The notes beneath the pieces were generated by a model that was given only the letters and a program-made list of their open reading frames with translations, was not told the origin of the DNA and searched no databases. Shown piece after piece: positions 18,158-26,850 of a DNA stretch of 49,575 nt (positions are counted from its first letter, which is position 1; each line of letters opens with the position of its first letter). The DNA is taken from the NCBI GenBank assembly GCA_022709905.1, contig JAKLHY010000058.1, positions 1 through 49,575 of the forward strand, given 5' to 3'. Source of the DNA: Verrucomicrobiota bacterium. GTDB lineage: Bacteria > Verrucomicrobiota > Verrucomicrobiia > Limisphaerales > UBA1319. The position numbers and the translations under genes are program-made.

Positions 18158-18292
18158 GCTCGTGACGTGATACCACCCATCGGCCACCCGGATTCTTAAG
18201 GATCTTGCCATTCGCCTGGCTTGCCCTTGATTGGCCAATATGTCAATAATATGGATTTGACCCCATTGCCTTTGCCCCATTGCCTTCGCGCT
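18158..18292 (-). mobile_element. Second REP-associated transposase relic (5' end only)
   Basis: From the ATG at 18211 the minus strand encodes ARSLRIRVADGWYHVTS, the same RAYT N-terminus as at 6967, and then diverges at once. Upstream is the same 26-nt sequence (18238-18263, one difference from 6994-7019) and the tandem GGCAATGGGG motif (18262-18292). No opposite inverted end was found between this relic and the sigma gene. Both relics lie upstream of a sigma-kinase module. Confidence 0.65.
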
Positions 18293-18452
18293 GTAGTAGA
18301 CCGCGTGCTCGTCAAAACGACTGAGTAACAGAGAAACGGCCAACCCAAGTCCCAGCTTGCTTTGCGGCACCTAACGAGGCGGGAGCGGAGCAATTGTGAC
18401 TTCCTGGCCGATGCGTGGCCTCGCCTGACCGCGGGTGGGGGCGTGTTGGTTC

Positions 18453-20747
18453 TCACAGCACCTCCGGGTTTTCTCCCGCACAGCCAGTGGGAGCCGCGTT
18501 CTCAGCAAGTTTGGCGGCCAACTGGCGAACGGATCTCAGGTCCCGCTTGCCGGTCGCGAGCAGCGGGAGTGCGTCCACGTGGAAGAACAGGTTCGGCCTT
18601 GGAATCCAGAGGTTGGGCAACCCGAGCTGGGGCAATTTCTTCAGCAGTTCGGCAATGCGCTGTTCAGGAAGGGTGTGTAGGACAACAAGCTTCTCGCCTT
18701 GCTTTGGATCCGGCAGACCGCAGACGGCGAACACGATTTCCGATGTGCCCAGCGCCTCGTGCAGTTTGTCCTCGATCTTTACGTGGGGCACCATCTCGCC
18801 GCCGATCTTGCTGAACCGGCTGAGCCGGTCCGTAATCCGAAGAAAACCATCCTCATCAACGGAGGCTATGTCGCCGGTTGTGTACCAGCCGTCCTTTATG
18901 ACCTCAGCGGTTTTTTCCGGCTGCCCAAGGTAGCCGCGCATCACATTCGGTCCTCGCACCAACAGGAGTCCGGGTTTGCCAGCAGGGACCGGCTCGCCTG
19001 TGTCCGGGTCGACAATCCGAACGCTCACCCCGGGGAGCTGTCGGCCAATGCTGCCAGGACGGCTGCCCGCCTGTCGAAATCCCGCCGCCCGGAAGTCGTG
19101 CGTGCTGCACGTGACTACTGGCGAACATTCAGTGCAGCCATAGCCTTCCATCGGGCGCACGCCAAACTTTTCCTCGAACGCATTGGCCAGCCACGTGGGC
19201 AGCTTCTCCGCGCTCGCCATGACGGCACGGACACTCCCGAAGTCCGCTGGCTGGCAACCCCGCAAGTAAATCTGCAGAAACGTTGGCGTGGCAATGACGT
19301 AAGTCAGCGCATAACGGCGCACGAGTTCTCCGATGGGTTTCGCCTCCAGTGGGGTGGGGTGGTAGGCGACGCCGATCCCCATAGCCGCGGAGGCTGTGAG
19401 AGTCGCAGTGAAGCCGAACGAGTGGAAGAACGGGAGGATGCCCAAAAAACGGTCCCGAGGGCTGAAGTCGAGCAACTGGGAAAGCTGGGTGGCGTTGGAG
19501 GCGATGTTGTAGTGCGTCAACATCACGCCTTTGGGTTCGCCAGTGCTGCCGCTGGAGAAGATAATGGTCGCAAGGTCATCAAGGGAGCCGGAATGTTTGC
19601 GCCCGACAGCTTTCTCCAGAACACTCATTGCCGTGAACCAGGCCAGCACGAAGGCGAGCAGTTTTTCGCCGAGTCCCGGCCGGGCCGCGACCTCCTCCAG
19701 CAGCAGGATGCGAACGGGGACTTTGACTTTTACACGATCAAGAAACACCTGAGAGGTGATTACCGACTCGAGGTTGCACTGCCGGATGCACGAGGCGAGC
19801 GGTTCTTCCGAGAGCGTGTAATTGAGATTGACCGGCACTTTGCCCATCAACAGGGCTGCGTGGTTTACCAGCGCCCCGGCCACCGAGGGCGGAAGAAGGA
19901 TCCCAACCATCTCCTGGCCCGCCCAAGGTGCGCGCAGACGGCGAGCCAGGAAAACCACTTTGATCAGTGCCCCGCCAAACGTCAGCCTTGGCACACGGGC
20001 GTCGGCCATTGCAAAACGCAGCGGCGAGCGCCGGGCGCGCCGCACGAACGAGCGATGTAGGGTCCGCATGCTGTCTCGGCGGTGAGCCCATGCCTCGGTA
20101 TTCAACTCCTGGATCGCGGACCGCACCTCGAACGCGCTTGCTGAAGATGGCAACGGCTTGCCGAAGCTGACTGTCACCCGGCGACGGAGAGTGTCCGGGA
20201 TCTTCCAGAGAAAACGGCGCCTTTGATAGCTGAAAATGCTTCCCCACACGCCGTCCAGGCAAACCGGGATGATCGGCGCGGTTAACCCTTCCATGATTCG
20301 CTCGAACTCGCGCCGGAACGGCAGCGTTACGCCAATACGAGAGATGCTTCTCTCAGCGAAGATCCCGACCAGTTCGCCCCGGGCGATTAGATTCCGGGCC
20401 TTGTGAATCGTGCAAATCAGTTCGCGTGGCTGCGATTCCGGTGGCAAGGGCGTCACGCGGAGGTAGCGCAGGAACGGCTTCAACCACGCGATATCATAAA
20501 CCTCCTGCGGCAGCAGAAAGTGAACAAAGCGCTGTGAACCCGCAAGCACCAGGAGCATGTCGAGAAAGGAAATGTGGTTGCTGACGAGCAATGCCCCGCC
20601 TTGTGCCGGCACATTGCCAGCGTCCAGCACCTTAACGCGATACGAGGTGCGGCAGAAGAGCCAAAGAAAGATTCGAAGAGCGACGGGTTTCAATCTAATC
20701 CCTATTTCGGGTATCGGGATTTCTTGGATGGGAGCATGACCGGCCAT
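18453..20747 (-). CDS. Bifunctional acyltransferase / acyl-ACP (acyl-CoA) synthetase, Aas-like without the transporter
   Basis: 764 aa from the ATG at 20747 (a TTG at 20765 is the alternative). The PlsC-type acyltransferase is at about 20-225 with NHISFLD (N57, H58, D63, the NHx4D catalytic motif) and FAERSISR. The AMP-forming synthetase is at about 250-750 with the P-loop SSGSTGEPKG, YGCTECSP, TGDIA, the hinge ITDRLSRFSKIGGE and the catalytic Lys in LATGKRDLRS. In E. coli, Aas re-acylates lysophosphatidylethanolamine, and LplT, which flips it, is sometimes fused to Aas. Here no transporter domain is present. Membrane-associated lysophospholipid or fatty-acid recycling is the likely role. It appears to be a single-gene unit. 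Confidence 0.9.
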   Translation of the reverse strand: MAGHAPIQEIPIPEIGIRLKPVALRIFLWLFCRTSYRVKVLDAGNVPAQGGALLVSNHISFLDMLLVLAGSQRFVHFLLPQEVYDIAWLKPFLRYLRVTPLPPESQPRELICTIHKARNLIARGELVGIFAERSISRIGVTLPFRREFERIMEGLTAPIIPVCLDGVWGSIFSYQRRRFLWKIPDTLRRRVTVSFGKPLPSSASAFEVRSAIQELNTEAWAHRRDSMRTLHRSFVRRARRSPLRFAMADARVPRLTFGGALIKVVFLARRLRAPWAGQEMVGILLPPSVAGALVNHAALLMGKVPVNLNYTLSEEPLASCIRQCNLESVITSQVFLDRVKVKVPVRILLLEEVAARPGLGEKLLAFVLAWFTAMSVLEKAVGRKHSGSLDDLATIIFSSGSTGEPKGVMLTHYNIASNATQLSQLLDFSPRDRFLGILPFFHSFGFTATLTASAAMGIGVAYHPTPLEAKPIGELVRRYALTYVIATPTFLQIYLRGCQPADFGSVRAVMASAEKLPTWLANAFEEKFGVRPMEGYGCTECSPVVTCSTHDFRAAGFRQAGSRPGSIGRQLPGVSVRIVDPDTGEPVPAGKPGLLLVRGPNVMRGYLGQPEKTAEVIKDGWYTTGDIASVDEDGFLRITDRLSRFSKIGGEMVPHVKIEDKLHEALGTSEIVFAVCGLPDPKQGEKLVVLHTLPEQRIAELLKKLPQLGLPNLWIPRPNLFFHVDALPLLATGKRDLRSVRQLAAKLAENAAPTGCAGENPEVL

Positions 20748-20840
20748 GCAGGTCCAGCCCTGCAATTAACGAGGATGAGATTACGCCCAAACCTGTTCAG
20801 CTGCAATTCTAAAGATTCATGGATCGTTGCCTTCGCCCTT

Positions 20841-20870
20841 AGGGTCCGTGCAAAAATAACTTCCGATTTT
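20841..20870 (+). repeat. Left terminal inverted repeat
   Basis: 30 nt; its partner is 21086-21115 with two mismatches. Confidence 0.85.
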
Positions 20871-21085
20871 GGCGGGAGCTCCGCCGGGTCAGATGCTAGG
20901 CGCGTGGGCGAGAGCGTATCCTCGGTGATACTCGACCGTCCACGCAACAACGCAGATGACCCGGCGGCGTCCCGCCCCGGAGGGCTGCGAGGCTTTGGCT
21001 CGCGGACTTCGTTACTCCTCGGTCAGAGACCCCTGCGGGTATCTTCCCTCGTCGAGCCTCGCCAGCGAGCCAAATCCTCAGCAGC

Positions 21086-21115
21086 AAAACCGGAATTTAT
21101 TTTTGCACGGACCCT
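21086..21115 (-). repeat. Right terminal inverted repeat
   Basis: 30 nt; the reverse complement of 20841-20870 with two mismatches. Confidence 0.85.
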
Positions 21116-21267
21116 TACACAGGAAGAAACGGCGAAAGGCTGCAATGAATCCGGCTATTTCGGGCGGTTGACTCAGGCTTCCTGATCCCGCTCCTTAAAA
21201 TGAGACTACGCAGCAATTATCCTGACACCAATATCTCACACAGAGACGTTTTCAGATTGCCGGTTGG

Positions 21268-23769
21268 TTAGCGATCTCTCCATCGCAGGACTTTGACGTC
21301 GGTTCCAGCGAGCAGCAGTTCCACCCGTCCGTCAAGATCAATGTCGCAGATTATCGGCTTGTGAAGGCTTGCCTTGGGCGTGTTCTTGGTAATGAGGTAT
21401 TGCGTCAGGGGCTGCAAGCGCGTGTTGGTAATGATCCATTTGCAGTCATGGTAGGCGCGCAGCTGGCTGGGCTCCGTCGGTAATCCCGGATTGTTTCCCG
21501 CGATGAATTGCCGTTGCGCGGAAGAGAAAATCAGTTCGGGTTTCGCGTCGCCATTAATGTCCCGGGCCTCGTGCAATGTGAGATCGATTCCCTGGTATTG
21601 GCAGGGATCGAACTGGAAGATTTTTTTCAGCGCGAGATTCTCGTCCAGAACGTGGACCTGCCCCAAGCGATCGGTCGCGACCAGTTGCTTATGCCCATTT
21701 CCTTCCAGATCCACGGCCAGACAACTCCACAGGGCGATTTTTTCAGTGGAATACTTGGCGATGACCTGACCCGATGCGTTCAGCCGAACAATAAAGCCGG
21801 TTTCCTGAAAACCCTCGTCGAGACGATTCTCATAAACACATTTGAGCCACGCGATGATTTCTTTCCGTCCATCATTGTCGAGGTCGTCAACCAGCAGCTT
21901 GGCTTGCGTGTAGGTGGTGTCCATGGGCGTCCGCCAGAGGAATTTCCCTTGGGCTGTAATGGCGAAAACATCGCTCCGGCGGTCGGAGGTGCCATCCGGC
22001 GCGGCATCGTCATTGGCGCTTGCCGAGGTGCCGAACAAAATTTCCGGAATTCCATCGTCGTCCAGATCGGTCGATTCCAGATTTTCGGCGGAGCAAATGC
22101 TTTCATAAAACCATAGTGGTTCACCCGTCGCGTAATTCCAGGCCATGAGCCCGCGCGGTTTCAATGCCTTTCCCGTGGCAATGCTGCCCACCAGCATCAC
22201 GGGAACCTGATCGAGCCCGGATTTGATTAGCACCCATCGATGGATGCTACTGTCCGGACTTGGCTCCGGACTGTCCGCATAATGGTAGAAAGATCCGATC
22301 GCGCTGAAACGCCTTGTCTCATGCAACATGCTATTGAGCACGGATAGGTGCAAATGCGTGCCTTGTCTCCATACCACTAAAAGATCGTAACGATGTTCTT
22401 CTTCATTCAGGCTCGGGTAAGCCACCGAGACCTCGGTGTTTTGTCCTGGGGGCGGCGTCCACTCCTTCAGCACTTCACCATTGTGGGAAAGCTCAATCAC
22501 TTTTTGTGGAGTGGCTAGATCAATCCGGGGATAATCCCCTTGCACAGAGGGCTTGACCTTCAGGGCCTCCCAATTCGCGATCCCCGGGTTCTGAATCGTA
22601 TGGACCCATTCAAGTCTGGGCTGCTTTTGGACCTGACGAAAGGCAATGATCGCGGCTCCGAGTAACACGGCCAATGGCAGAAGAATCCAGAGCCAGTTCC
22701 GGTTTCCCCTAAGGGCATGCCGATCCTTTTCTTTGTTCGGGGTCGTTTCATCGACTGGCTCGCCGTCGAACGCGGGAGTCGCCTTGGAGGGCGGCGCGGA
22801 CAAGGCGGGCCGATCTCCGTGGGGACCCAAAGGTTCTTTGCCTTCGCGCACACGTTGCAGGTCGGTCAGGATGAATTCCACATGGGCATACCGGGCGTTC
22901 AATTGTCGGGCCATTGCCCATTCCGAAATCCGCGCCAGAACCAGTGGAGCTTGGGGATTAAGGTCCAGGATCGGTTGGGGTGGCCCCTGACGAATCGCTT
23001 CGATGACTTGGCGGGCGGATAATCCCTCGTAGGGCACTCGACCGCATAATAATTCATAAAGCAACGCCCCAAAGGAATAAATGTCGCAACGCGTATCTTC
23101 CGCCTCTCCCCGAGCGACGGCGGGCGACATATAGTTCGGGGTGCCTTCCAGAGGGGTGTTTTCTATGTCAACGAGGGCATCATTGAACACCGTAAGGGCC
23201 AATCCAAAATCCGACACGTAAACCCGTCCCTGATGATCCATCAGAACGTTGCTTGGTTTGAGATCGCGATGGATCAGTCCCTTCTTGTGGGCGTAGTTCA
23301 GGGCCGAAGCGATTTCCCCGACCATCTTCAAAATAACGGGTGTCGGTATCGATGGCTGTTGCTTGAGCCAAGTCTTGAGATTGCCCCCCGACAGGAACGG
23401 CATGATCAGTAAAGCGGGATTCTGATGATACTCCAGCACCGGCAGGATGTTGGGATGCTTCAATTTGGCCCCGTGTCGGGCCTCGTTTTGGAAGAAGGCT
23501 AGCATCCGTTTATCATGGGCCAGTTCCTCGCGGAGAAGTTTCAGGGCCACAGGCTCTGGCCGATTGGATTCCCTGGCTTCAAAGACAATACCCATCCCGC
23601 CTGCCCCTACTTGGCGAGTCAACTCAAACCTGCTCACTCGTCCCACGCTGCCGGGTTGGCTGGGGGGGAGTATCGCCGGATGCTCCTCCCAAGCAGACCA
23701 GGACTGGCCGCTTTGCGAGAAGAGCAACATCGAGCCCGCTGAGTTTACGCTAGGTAGTTCGTCCGGCAT
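21268..23769 (-). CDS. Orphan Ser/Thr kinase with FG-GAP-like extracytoplasmic propeller
   Basis: 833 aa from the ATG at 23769 (AAGGCG about 7 nt upstream). Kinase domain about 47-310: GAGGMGIVF, VALK (K77), HRDLKPSN (D169), DFG (D187). The usual APE triplet reads SPA (YMSPAVARG), so the conserved Glu is missing. TM helix about 358-378. Residues ~385-833 contain FG-GAP/VCBS-like calcium loops (DLDDDGIPE, DLDNDGRKE, DINGDAKPE, DIDLDGRVE), an integrin-type propeller that would lie outside the membrane. Unlike the other kinases it has no WD40 repeats, no neighbouring sigma gene and no RGWEWRYLW linker. It reads as an independent receptor kinase. Confidence 0.9.
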   Translation of the reverse strand: MPDELPSVNSAGSMLLFSQSGQSWSAWEEHPAILPPSQPGSVGRVSRFELTRQVGAGGMGIVFEARESNRPEPVALKLLREELAHDKRMLAFFQNEARHGAKLKHPNILPVLEYHQNPALLIMPFLSGGNLKTWLKQQPSIPTPVILKMVGEIASALNYAHKKGLIHRDLKPSNVLMDHQGRVYVSDFGLALTVFNDALVDIENTPLEGTPNYMSPAVARGEAEDTRCDIYSFGALLYELLCGRVPYEGLSARQVIEAIRQGPPQPILDLNPQAPLVLARISEWAMARQLNARYAHVEFILTDLQRVREGKEPLGPHGDRPALSAPPSKATPAFDGEPVDETTPNKEKDRHALRGNRNWLWILLPLAVLLGAAIIAFRQVQKQPRLEWVHTIQNPGIANWEALKVKPSVQGDYPRIDLATPQKVIELSHNGEVLKEWTPPPGQNTEVSVAYPSLNEEEHRYDLLVVWRQGTHLHLSVLNSMLHETRRFSAIGSFYHYADSPEPSPDSSIHRWVLIKSGLDQVPVMLVGSIATGKALKPRGLMAWNYATGEPLWFYESICSAENLESTDLDDDGIPEILFGTSASANDDAAPDGTSDRRSDVFAITAQGKFLWRTPMDTTYTQAKLLVDDLDNDGRKEIIAWLKCVYENRLDEGFQETGFIVRLNASGQVIAKYSTEKIALWSCLAVDLEGNGHKQLVATDRLGQVHVLDENLALKKIFQFDPCQYQGIDLTLHEARDINGDAKPELIFSSAQRQFIAGNNPGLPTEPSQLRAYHDCKWIITNTRLQPLTQYLITKNTPKASLHKPIICDIDLDGRVELLLAGTDVKVLRWRDR

Positions 23770-24040
23770 GATTGACGCCTTTTCAAAAATGATTTAGCCC
23801 AACTGCCCTGAGGGGCTCAAGACTGAACATCGGGTGGGTGGAAGTCGGTGCGGCGCTTGGCGGGCTGTATTCCGGCTTCATTTTCCGATCAACGCCGGCG
23901 TCCCAATCGGAATTGGCATCACTTCGGCCGGCTCGATGCCCGCCCGCTTCCCCAGCTGCCCGGAAAACCGAATCGCGCAGCGTGGCTCGCCACTTCAGCG
24001 GTATTGGCCTGTGAACGAACCCCGGGCTTGAATTGTTGAA
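23770..24040. other. Upstream region of the orphan kinase; no gene recognised
   Basis: Contains the leader of the kinase gene. Short plus-strand frames exist without recognisable families. Confidence 0.4.
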
Positions 24041-24321
24041 TTATGAGATGCGACCCTCCTGCGGTTGAAGGCAGCGCAAATTCGAAAAGTACCGGCGCAG
24101 ATACCCTCGGTCTTTAGCGGCGATTTGGTCCGCTTGGAGCTGCGCATGGGCGGCAATCAGGAAATCGGGAATCATGTGCGCGCGATTTCGGCGTAGACCA
24201 CGTCGCAGATCAGGAGGCGACATTCGCGCCGGGCTTCAATCAAAAGTCTCAGCCACGACCTGGCATCCGCCTCCGCGTTGAAAATCGCCAGAAGCACTGA
24301 GGAATCAATCGCCGTTTTCAC
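24041..24321 (-). pseudogene. VapC-like PIN-domain toxin, internally deleted and frameshifted
   Basis: The frame starts at a GTG (24321): KTAIDSSVLLAIFNAEADA...LLICDVVYAEIA. This is a PIN N-terminus with its catalytic Asp (AIDSSVL) and Glu (YAEI). It stops at 24172. In another frame AHMIPDFLIAAHAQLQAD...AAKDRGYLRRYF and LRCLQPQ continue the PIN C-terminus. About 50 codons between YAEIA and the DFLIAAHA part are missing, so the RNase cannot fold. Immediately upstream a short frame ends ...LPPERP with a TGA that overlaps the GTG by 4 nt, as in antitoxin-toxin pairs. It begins only 15 codons earlier, so the antitoxin is lost too. Confidence 0.7.
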
Positions 24322-24343
24322 GGTCTTTCCGGAGGCAGTTGCA

Positions 24344-24354
24344 CCCCCCCCCCC
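24344..24354. repeat. 11-nt poly-C tract upstream of the broken toxin
   Basis: Eleven consecutive C on the plus strand (G on the toxin strand), inside the residual antitoxin-like frame. It is prone to slippage and also to sequencing error. Confidence 0.8.
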
Positions 24355-24540
24355 TCGGGTCTCATTCAACAGTGGGTATATCAAGTAAGATAATTTAGTA
24401 AGGATCAGAAGTAATCCACAACCGAATCCGCCGAAAAGAATGCGGCGACAGCATGGCGGCTGTGGCCCGCCCGCCGGTTGCCGATGGCGGTGGCTCAGGG
24501 TGGCCATGGAAGGCCGTTCATGGCCGGGGCAGGTCAGAGG

Positions 24541-26010
24541 TCAGGGCGTGCGGATCATGTGTCGGACCTGGTTCGTGAAGATTGGGGTTACGGCGGCTGG
24601 CAGGCTCGGGAAGCGCAGTTGGTCGAGCGTGAGATGTTCCACGCGTTCCGCGTAAACCACGGGCCGCGTGTCGTCCTGGGCCAGGCTGAAGCGGACATCT
24701 TCCAGCGTGAGACGCTCGACATGGCGCGCGTAGAGGCCCCATGCGGGCAGCGGACGCGCATCCACCCCGGGTCCCCGGACGGTGGTGTTGGTCCAAGCCT
24801 GGCCTCCCCCGACGAATTCCGCGCGGATACCCCGCAGGATTACGTGGGCGATGGGTTCATCCGACCAGCTTTCGGCCGAAAAGGCGGATCGATACACGCC
24901 GGTGGCGTCCAAGCCGCTGACCGTCACCTTGCCGACGGTGTTGCCGGGCTTGGACCATAGCGTGATGGGCGAGGCGACGTTTTCCATCACATTTTGGGCG
25001 ATGAAAACATCGTCGAGGGGGCCGCGTGTGGCATCCCAGGCGCCGGGTTGAAGAATGATGCCCGACAGCATGTTGGTGCGGCGCTTTTCGCCCGAGGTGC
25101 GATGAGGTTGTTCACCGGGACCGCGAAAGAGGTTGTTCGCGATGGTCAACCGGGTCGCCGGGCCGATCAGCCGGATGCCATTGCACGAGGAGTTGACCAG
25201 GCAGCTCTGAATGACCGTGTTGTTCCAGTAGCGTCCGGCGATGGCGTCGTCGCCCGTGAAGAACTGGCAGCCTGAAATCCTTACGTTGTGGCACCACCGC
25301 TCCGGCGCGCCACGCCAGTGAATGCCATCCCAGCCGCCGACGAACTTCACATCGCGGAACTCCAAGTCGTCGCTTACTTGCGCGAACACCCCGTAATTCG
25401 CCGCATCGAGGACCGTCACGTCCCGCATGATGAAGCGGCGGCAATTCACTAAGACGAGGGTGTGAGGTCCACGCATTCTTTCCTCACCGGTTGGATCGAA
25501 AACCTTGTTGCCGTCGATGATCCCTTCGCCGGTGATAGCGGCGTCCTCGACATTTTCGCCGAGAATGAGTCCGCGATGCCACTTGCCAAGCCTCAGCTCC
25601 GGCATGAAATCGGGCACTTTGGGTTGCGCGTAATAGGCGAGGTTGGTGGCGCCGATCAGCCGCGCGCCGGCGTCCAAATGCAGCGTTACGCCGTTGCGCA
25701 GGTGGAGGGTGCCGGAAAGATAACGGCCGGCCGGGAAAACGACTTGTCCGCCGCCCGCGTCGCGGCAGGCATCGATCGCGGACTGAATGGCCGCGGTGTC
25801 GTTGGCGGCTCCGTCGCCGATCGCGCCGAAATCACGTTTGAGATTGATGACGGAGGGGTCCCGTGAGACGACTAACGGGTCTGCCGTGGCGTGCGAGTGC
25901 AGCGTGAAGGCCAGAATCATGGGAGTTAGCAGGCCGCGAATGGCCGATAAGATGCTGCCTAGCCGAGGGCTCATGAGCGAATGCATAGGTTGTTCAGGGA
26001 CAGCTGTCAT
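24541..26010 (-). CDS. Pectate-lyase-superfamily (GH28-like) beta-helix protein
   Basis: About 489 aa. The start is uncertain (ATG at 26022, 26010, 25986 or 25974; none has a Shine-Dalgarno sequence). A hydrophobic stretch, ILSAIRGLLTPMILAFTL..ATA, would be the signal peptide. The body begins NLKRDFGAIGDGAANDTAAIQSAIDA, the hallmark entry of Pectate_lyase_3/GH28 proteins (quoted here in parts: FGAIGDG, NDTAAIQ). Helix coils contain GWDGIHW and FTGDDAIAG where GH28 enzymes have NTDG and DDC(I/V)AI, but the GHG motif is not seen. A polysaccharide lyase or glycosidase is likely, but catalysis is unproven. It is the last gene of module C. Confidence 0.85.
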   Translation of the reverse strand: MTAVPEQPMHSLMSPRLGSILSAIRGLLTPMILAFTLHSHATADPLVVSRDPSVINLKRDFGAIGDGAANDTAAIQSAIDACRDAGGGQVVFPAGRYLSGTLHLRNGVTLHLDAGARLIGATNLAYYAQPKVPDFMPELRLGKWHRGLILGENVEDAAITGEGIIDGNKVFDPTGEERMRGPHTLVLVNCRRFIMRDVTVLDAANYGVFAQVSDDLEFRDVKFVGGWDGIHWRGAPERWCHNVRISGCQFFTGDDAIAGRYWNNTVIQSCLVNSSCNGIRLIGPATRLTIANNLFRGPGEQPHRTSGEKRRTNMLSGIILQPGAWDATRGPLDDVFIAQNVMENVASPITLWSKPGNTVGKVTVSGLDATGVYRSAFSAESWSDEPIAHVILRGIRAEFVGGGQAWTNTTVRGPGVDARPLPAWGLYARHVERLTLEDVRFSLAQDDTRPVVYAERVEHLTLDQLRFPSLPAAVTPIFTNQVRHMIRTP

Positions 26011-26106
26011 AGCAGAGGGCATGGGTGCCGTCAACGCGCGCAAATAAAACGATCTAACCGCTAATGGACGCTAATCGACGCTCATAGGGATGGTTGGTCG
26101 TTCTTT

Positions 26107-26778
26107 TCAGGGGGCGAAAGCGCGGTAGAAGCGGTGAGGGAACTTGGCGGGCACAGGATCGATCCACTCGACCCAGCCGGTCAGGTTCGTGCGCACGGCG
26201 AACTTCGTCCACTGTGCCAGGTTGGTGGAGGCTTCCACCACGTAACGCAAGTTCGGCTGGCCGGTCAGAGTCAGCCGGACCTCGCCCGCTTCGGTCCGAT
26301 TCAGCGCCAGGCGTGGCGCGGTGGTCACCCCCCGCTGTTGTTCGGTGATGGTGAGGAACTGGTTGGCCGACACATTCCCCAACTCCTGGATAATGCCCGA
26401 CGGCCATTCGACGCGGACCGTCTCGACGACGGTAGCGTCGCCGAGACCGAAATGGGCGCGCAAATCATTCTGACTGCAATATCCGCTGCCTCCGGAAACC
26501 TCTCGCAATTGCCAGAAAGTCTTGCCTCGGATCGTGGCCAGGATCCAGACCTTGGCGCCGATGGCGGATCGGTTCGAGGCGACACCCACGAGGCGCAGGA
26601 CGAGCCAGTAGTTCGTGCCGCCATCGTTCCGGTAGAGAAAACCCGTCTCGGGCGGTAGCGGTGATGACGACCACAGCCCGTTCGCCCCGAAGATGTCCAG
26701 ATCACCGTTGTTGTCGTAATCCGCCCAGCCAAAACCCCAAGACCGGCTACCGTCGCTGACCACGGCGCCTTCCGTCAT
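26107..26778 (-). pseudogene. C-terminal fragment of a VCBS / ASPIC-UnbV exported protein
   Basis: The frame, in which TRMTEGAVVSDG opens, starts inside a VCBS repeat and keeps one calcium loop (WADYDNNGDLDIFGANG). An ASPIC/UnbV domain follows (NRSAIGAKVWILA...HFGLGDATVVETVRVEWPSG), then the shared terminal module (YVVEASTNLAQW...HRFYRAFAP). Intact proteins of this type have several more VCBS repeats and a signal peptide; only 72 bp separate this fragment from the upstream hydrolase gene. It may be translated, but it has no export signal. Confidence 0.7.
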
Positions 26779-26850
26779 TCGGGTGAAGGCTGGACACGTT
26801 TGGCTTCTGATTCTTCCTAGGGAATGGCGCCTTGGGGTTCAAGCCGATGA

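Larger units (their letters stand above)
20841..21115. mobile_element. 275-bp MITE-like element with 30-bp terminal inverted repeats
   Basis: The ends 20841-20870 and 21086-21115 are inverted repeats identical at 28 of 30 positions (AGGGTCCGTGCAAAAATAA then [C/A]TTCCG[A/G]TTTT). The ~215-bp interior has a smaller inverted pair (CCGCCGGGTCA near 20880-20890, TGACCCGGCGG near 20957-20967). It holds no complete gene; a 63-codon minus-strand frame (20896-21087) has no known domain. It lies in the gap between the acyltransferase and the FG-GAP kinase. No clear target-site duplication is visible. Confidence 0.7.
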
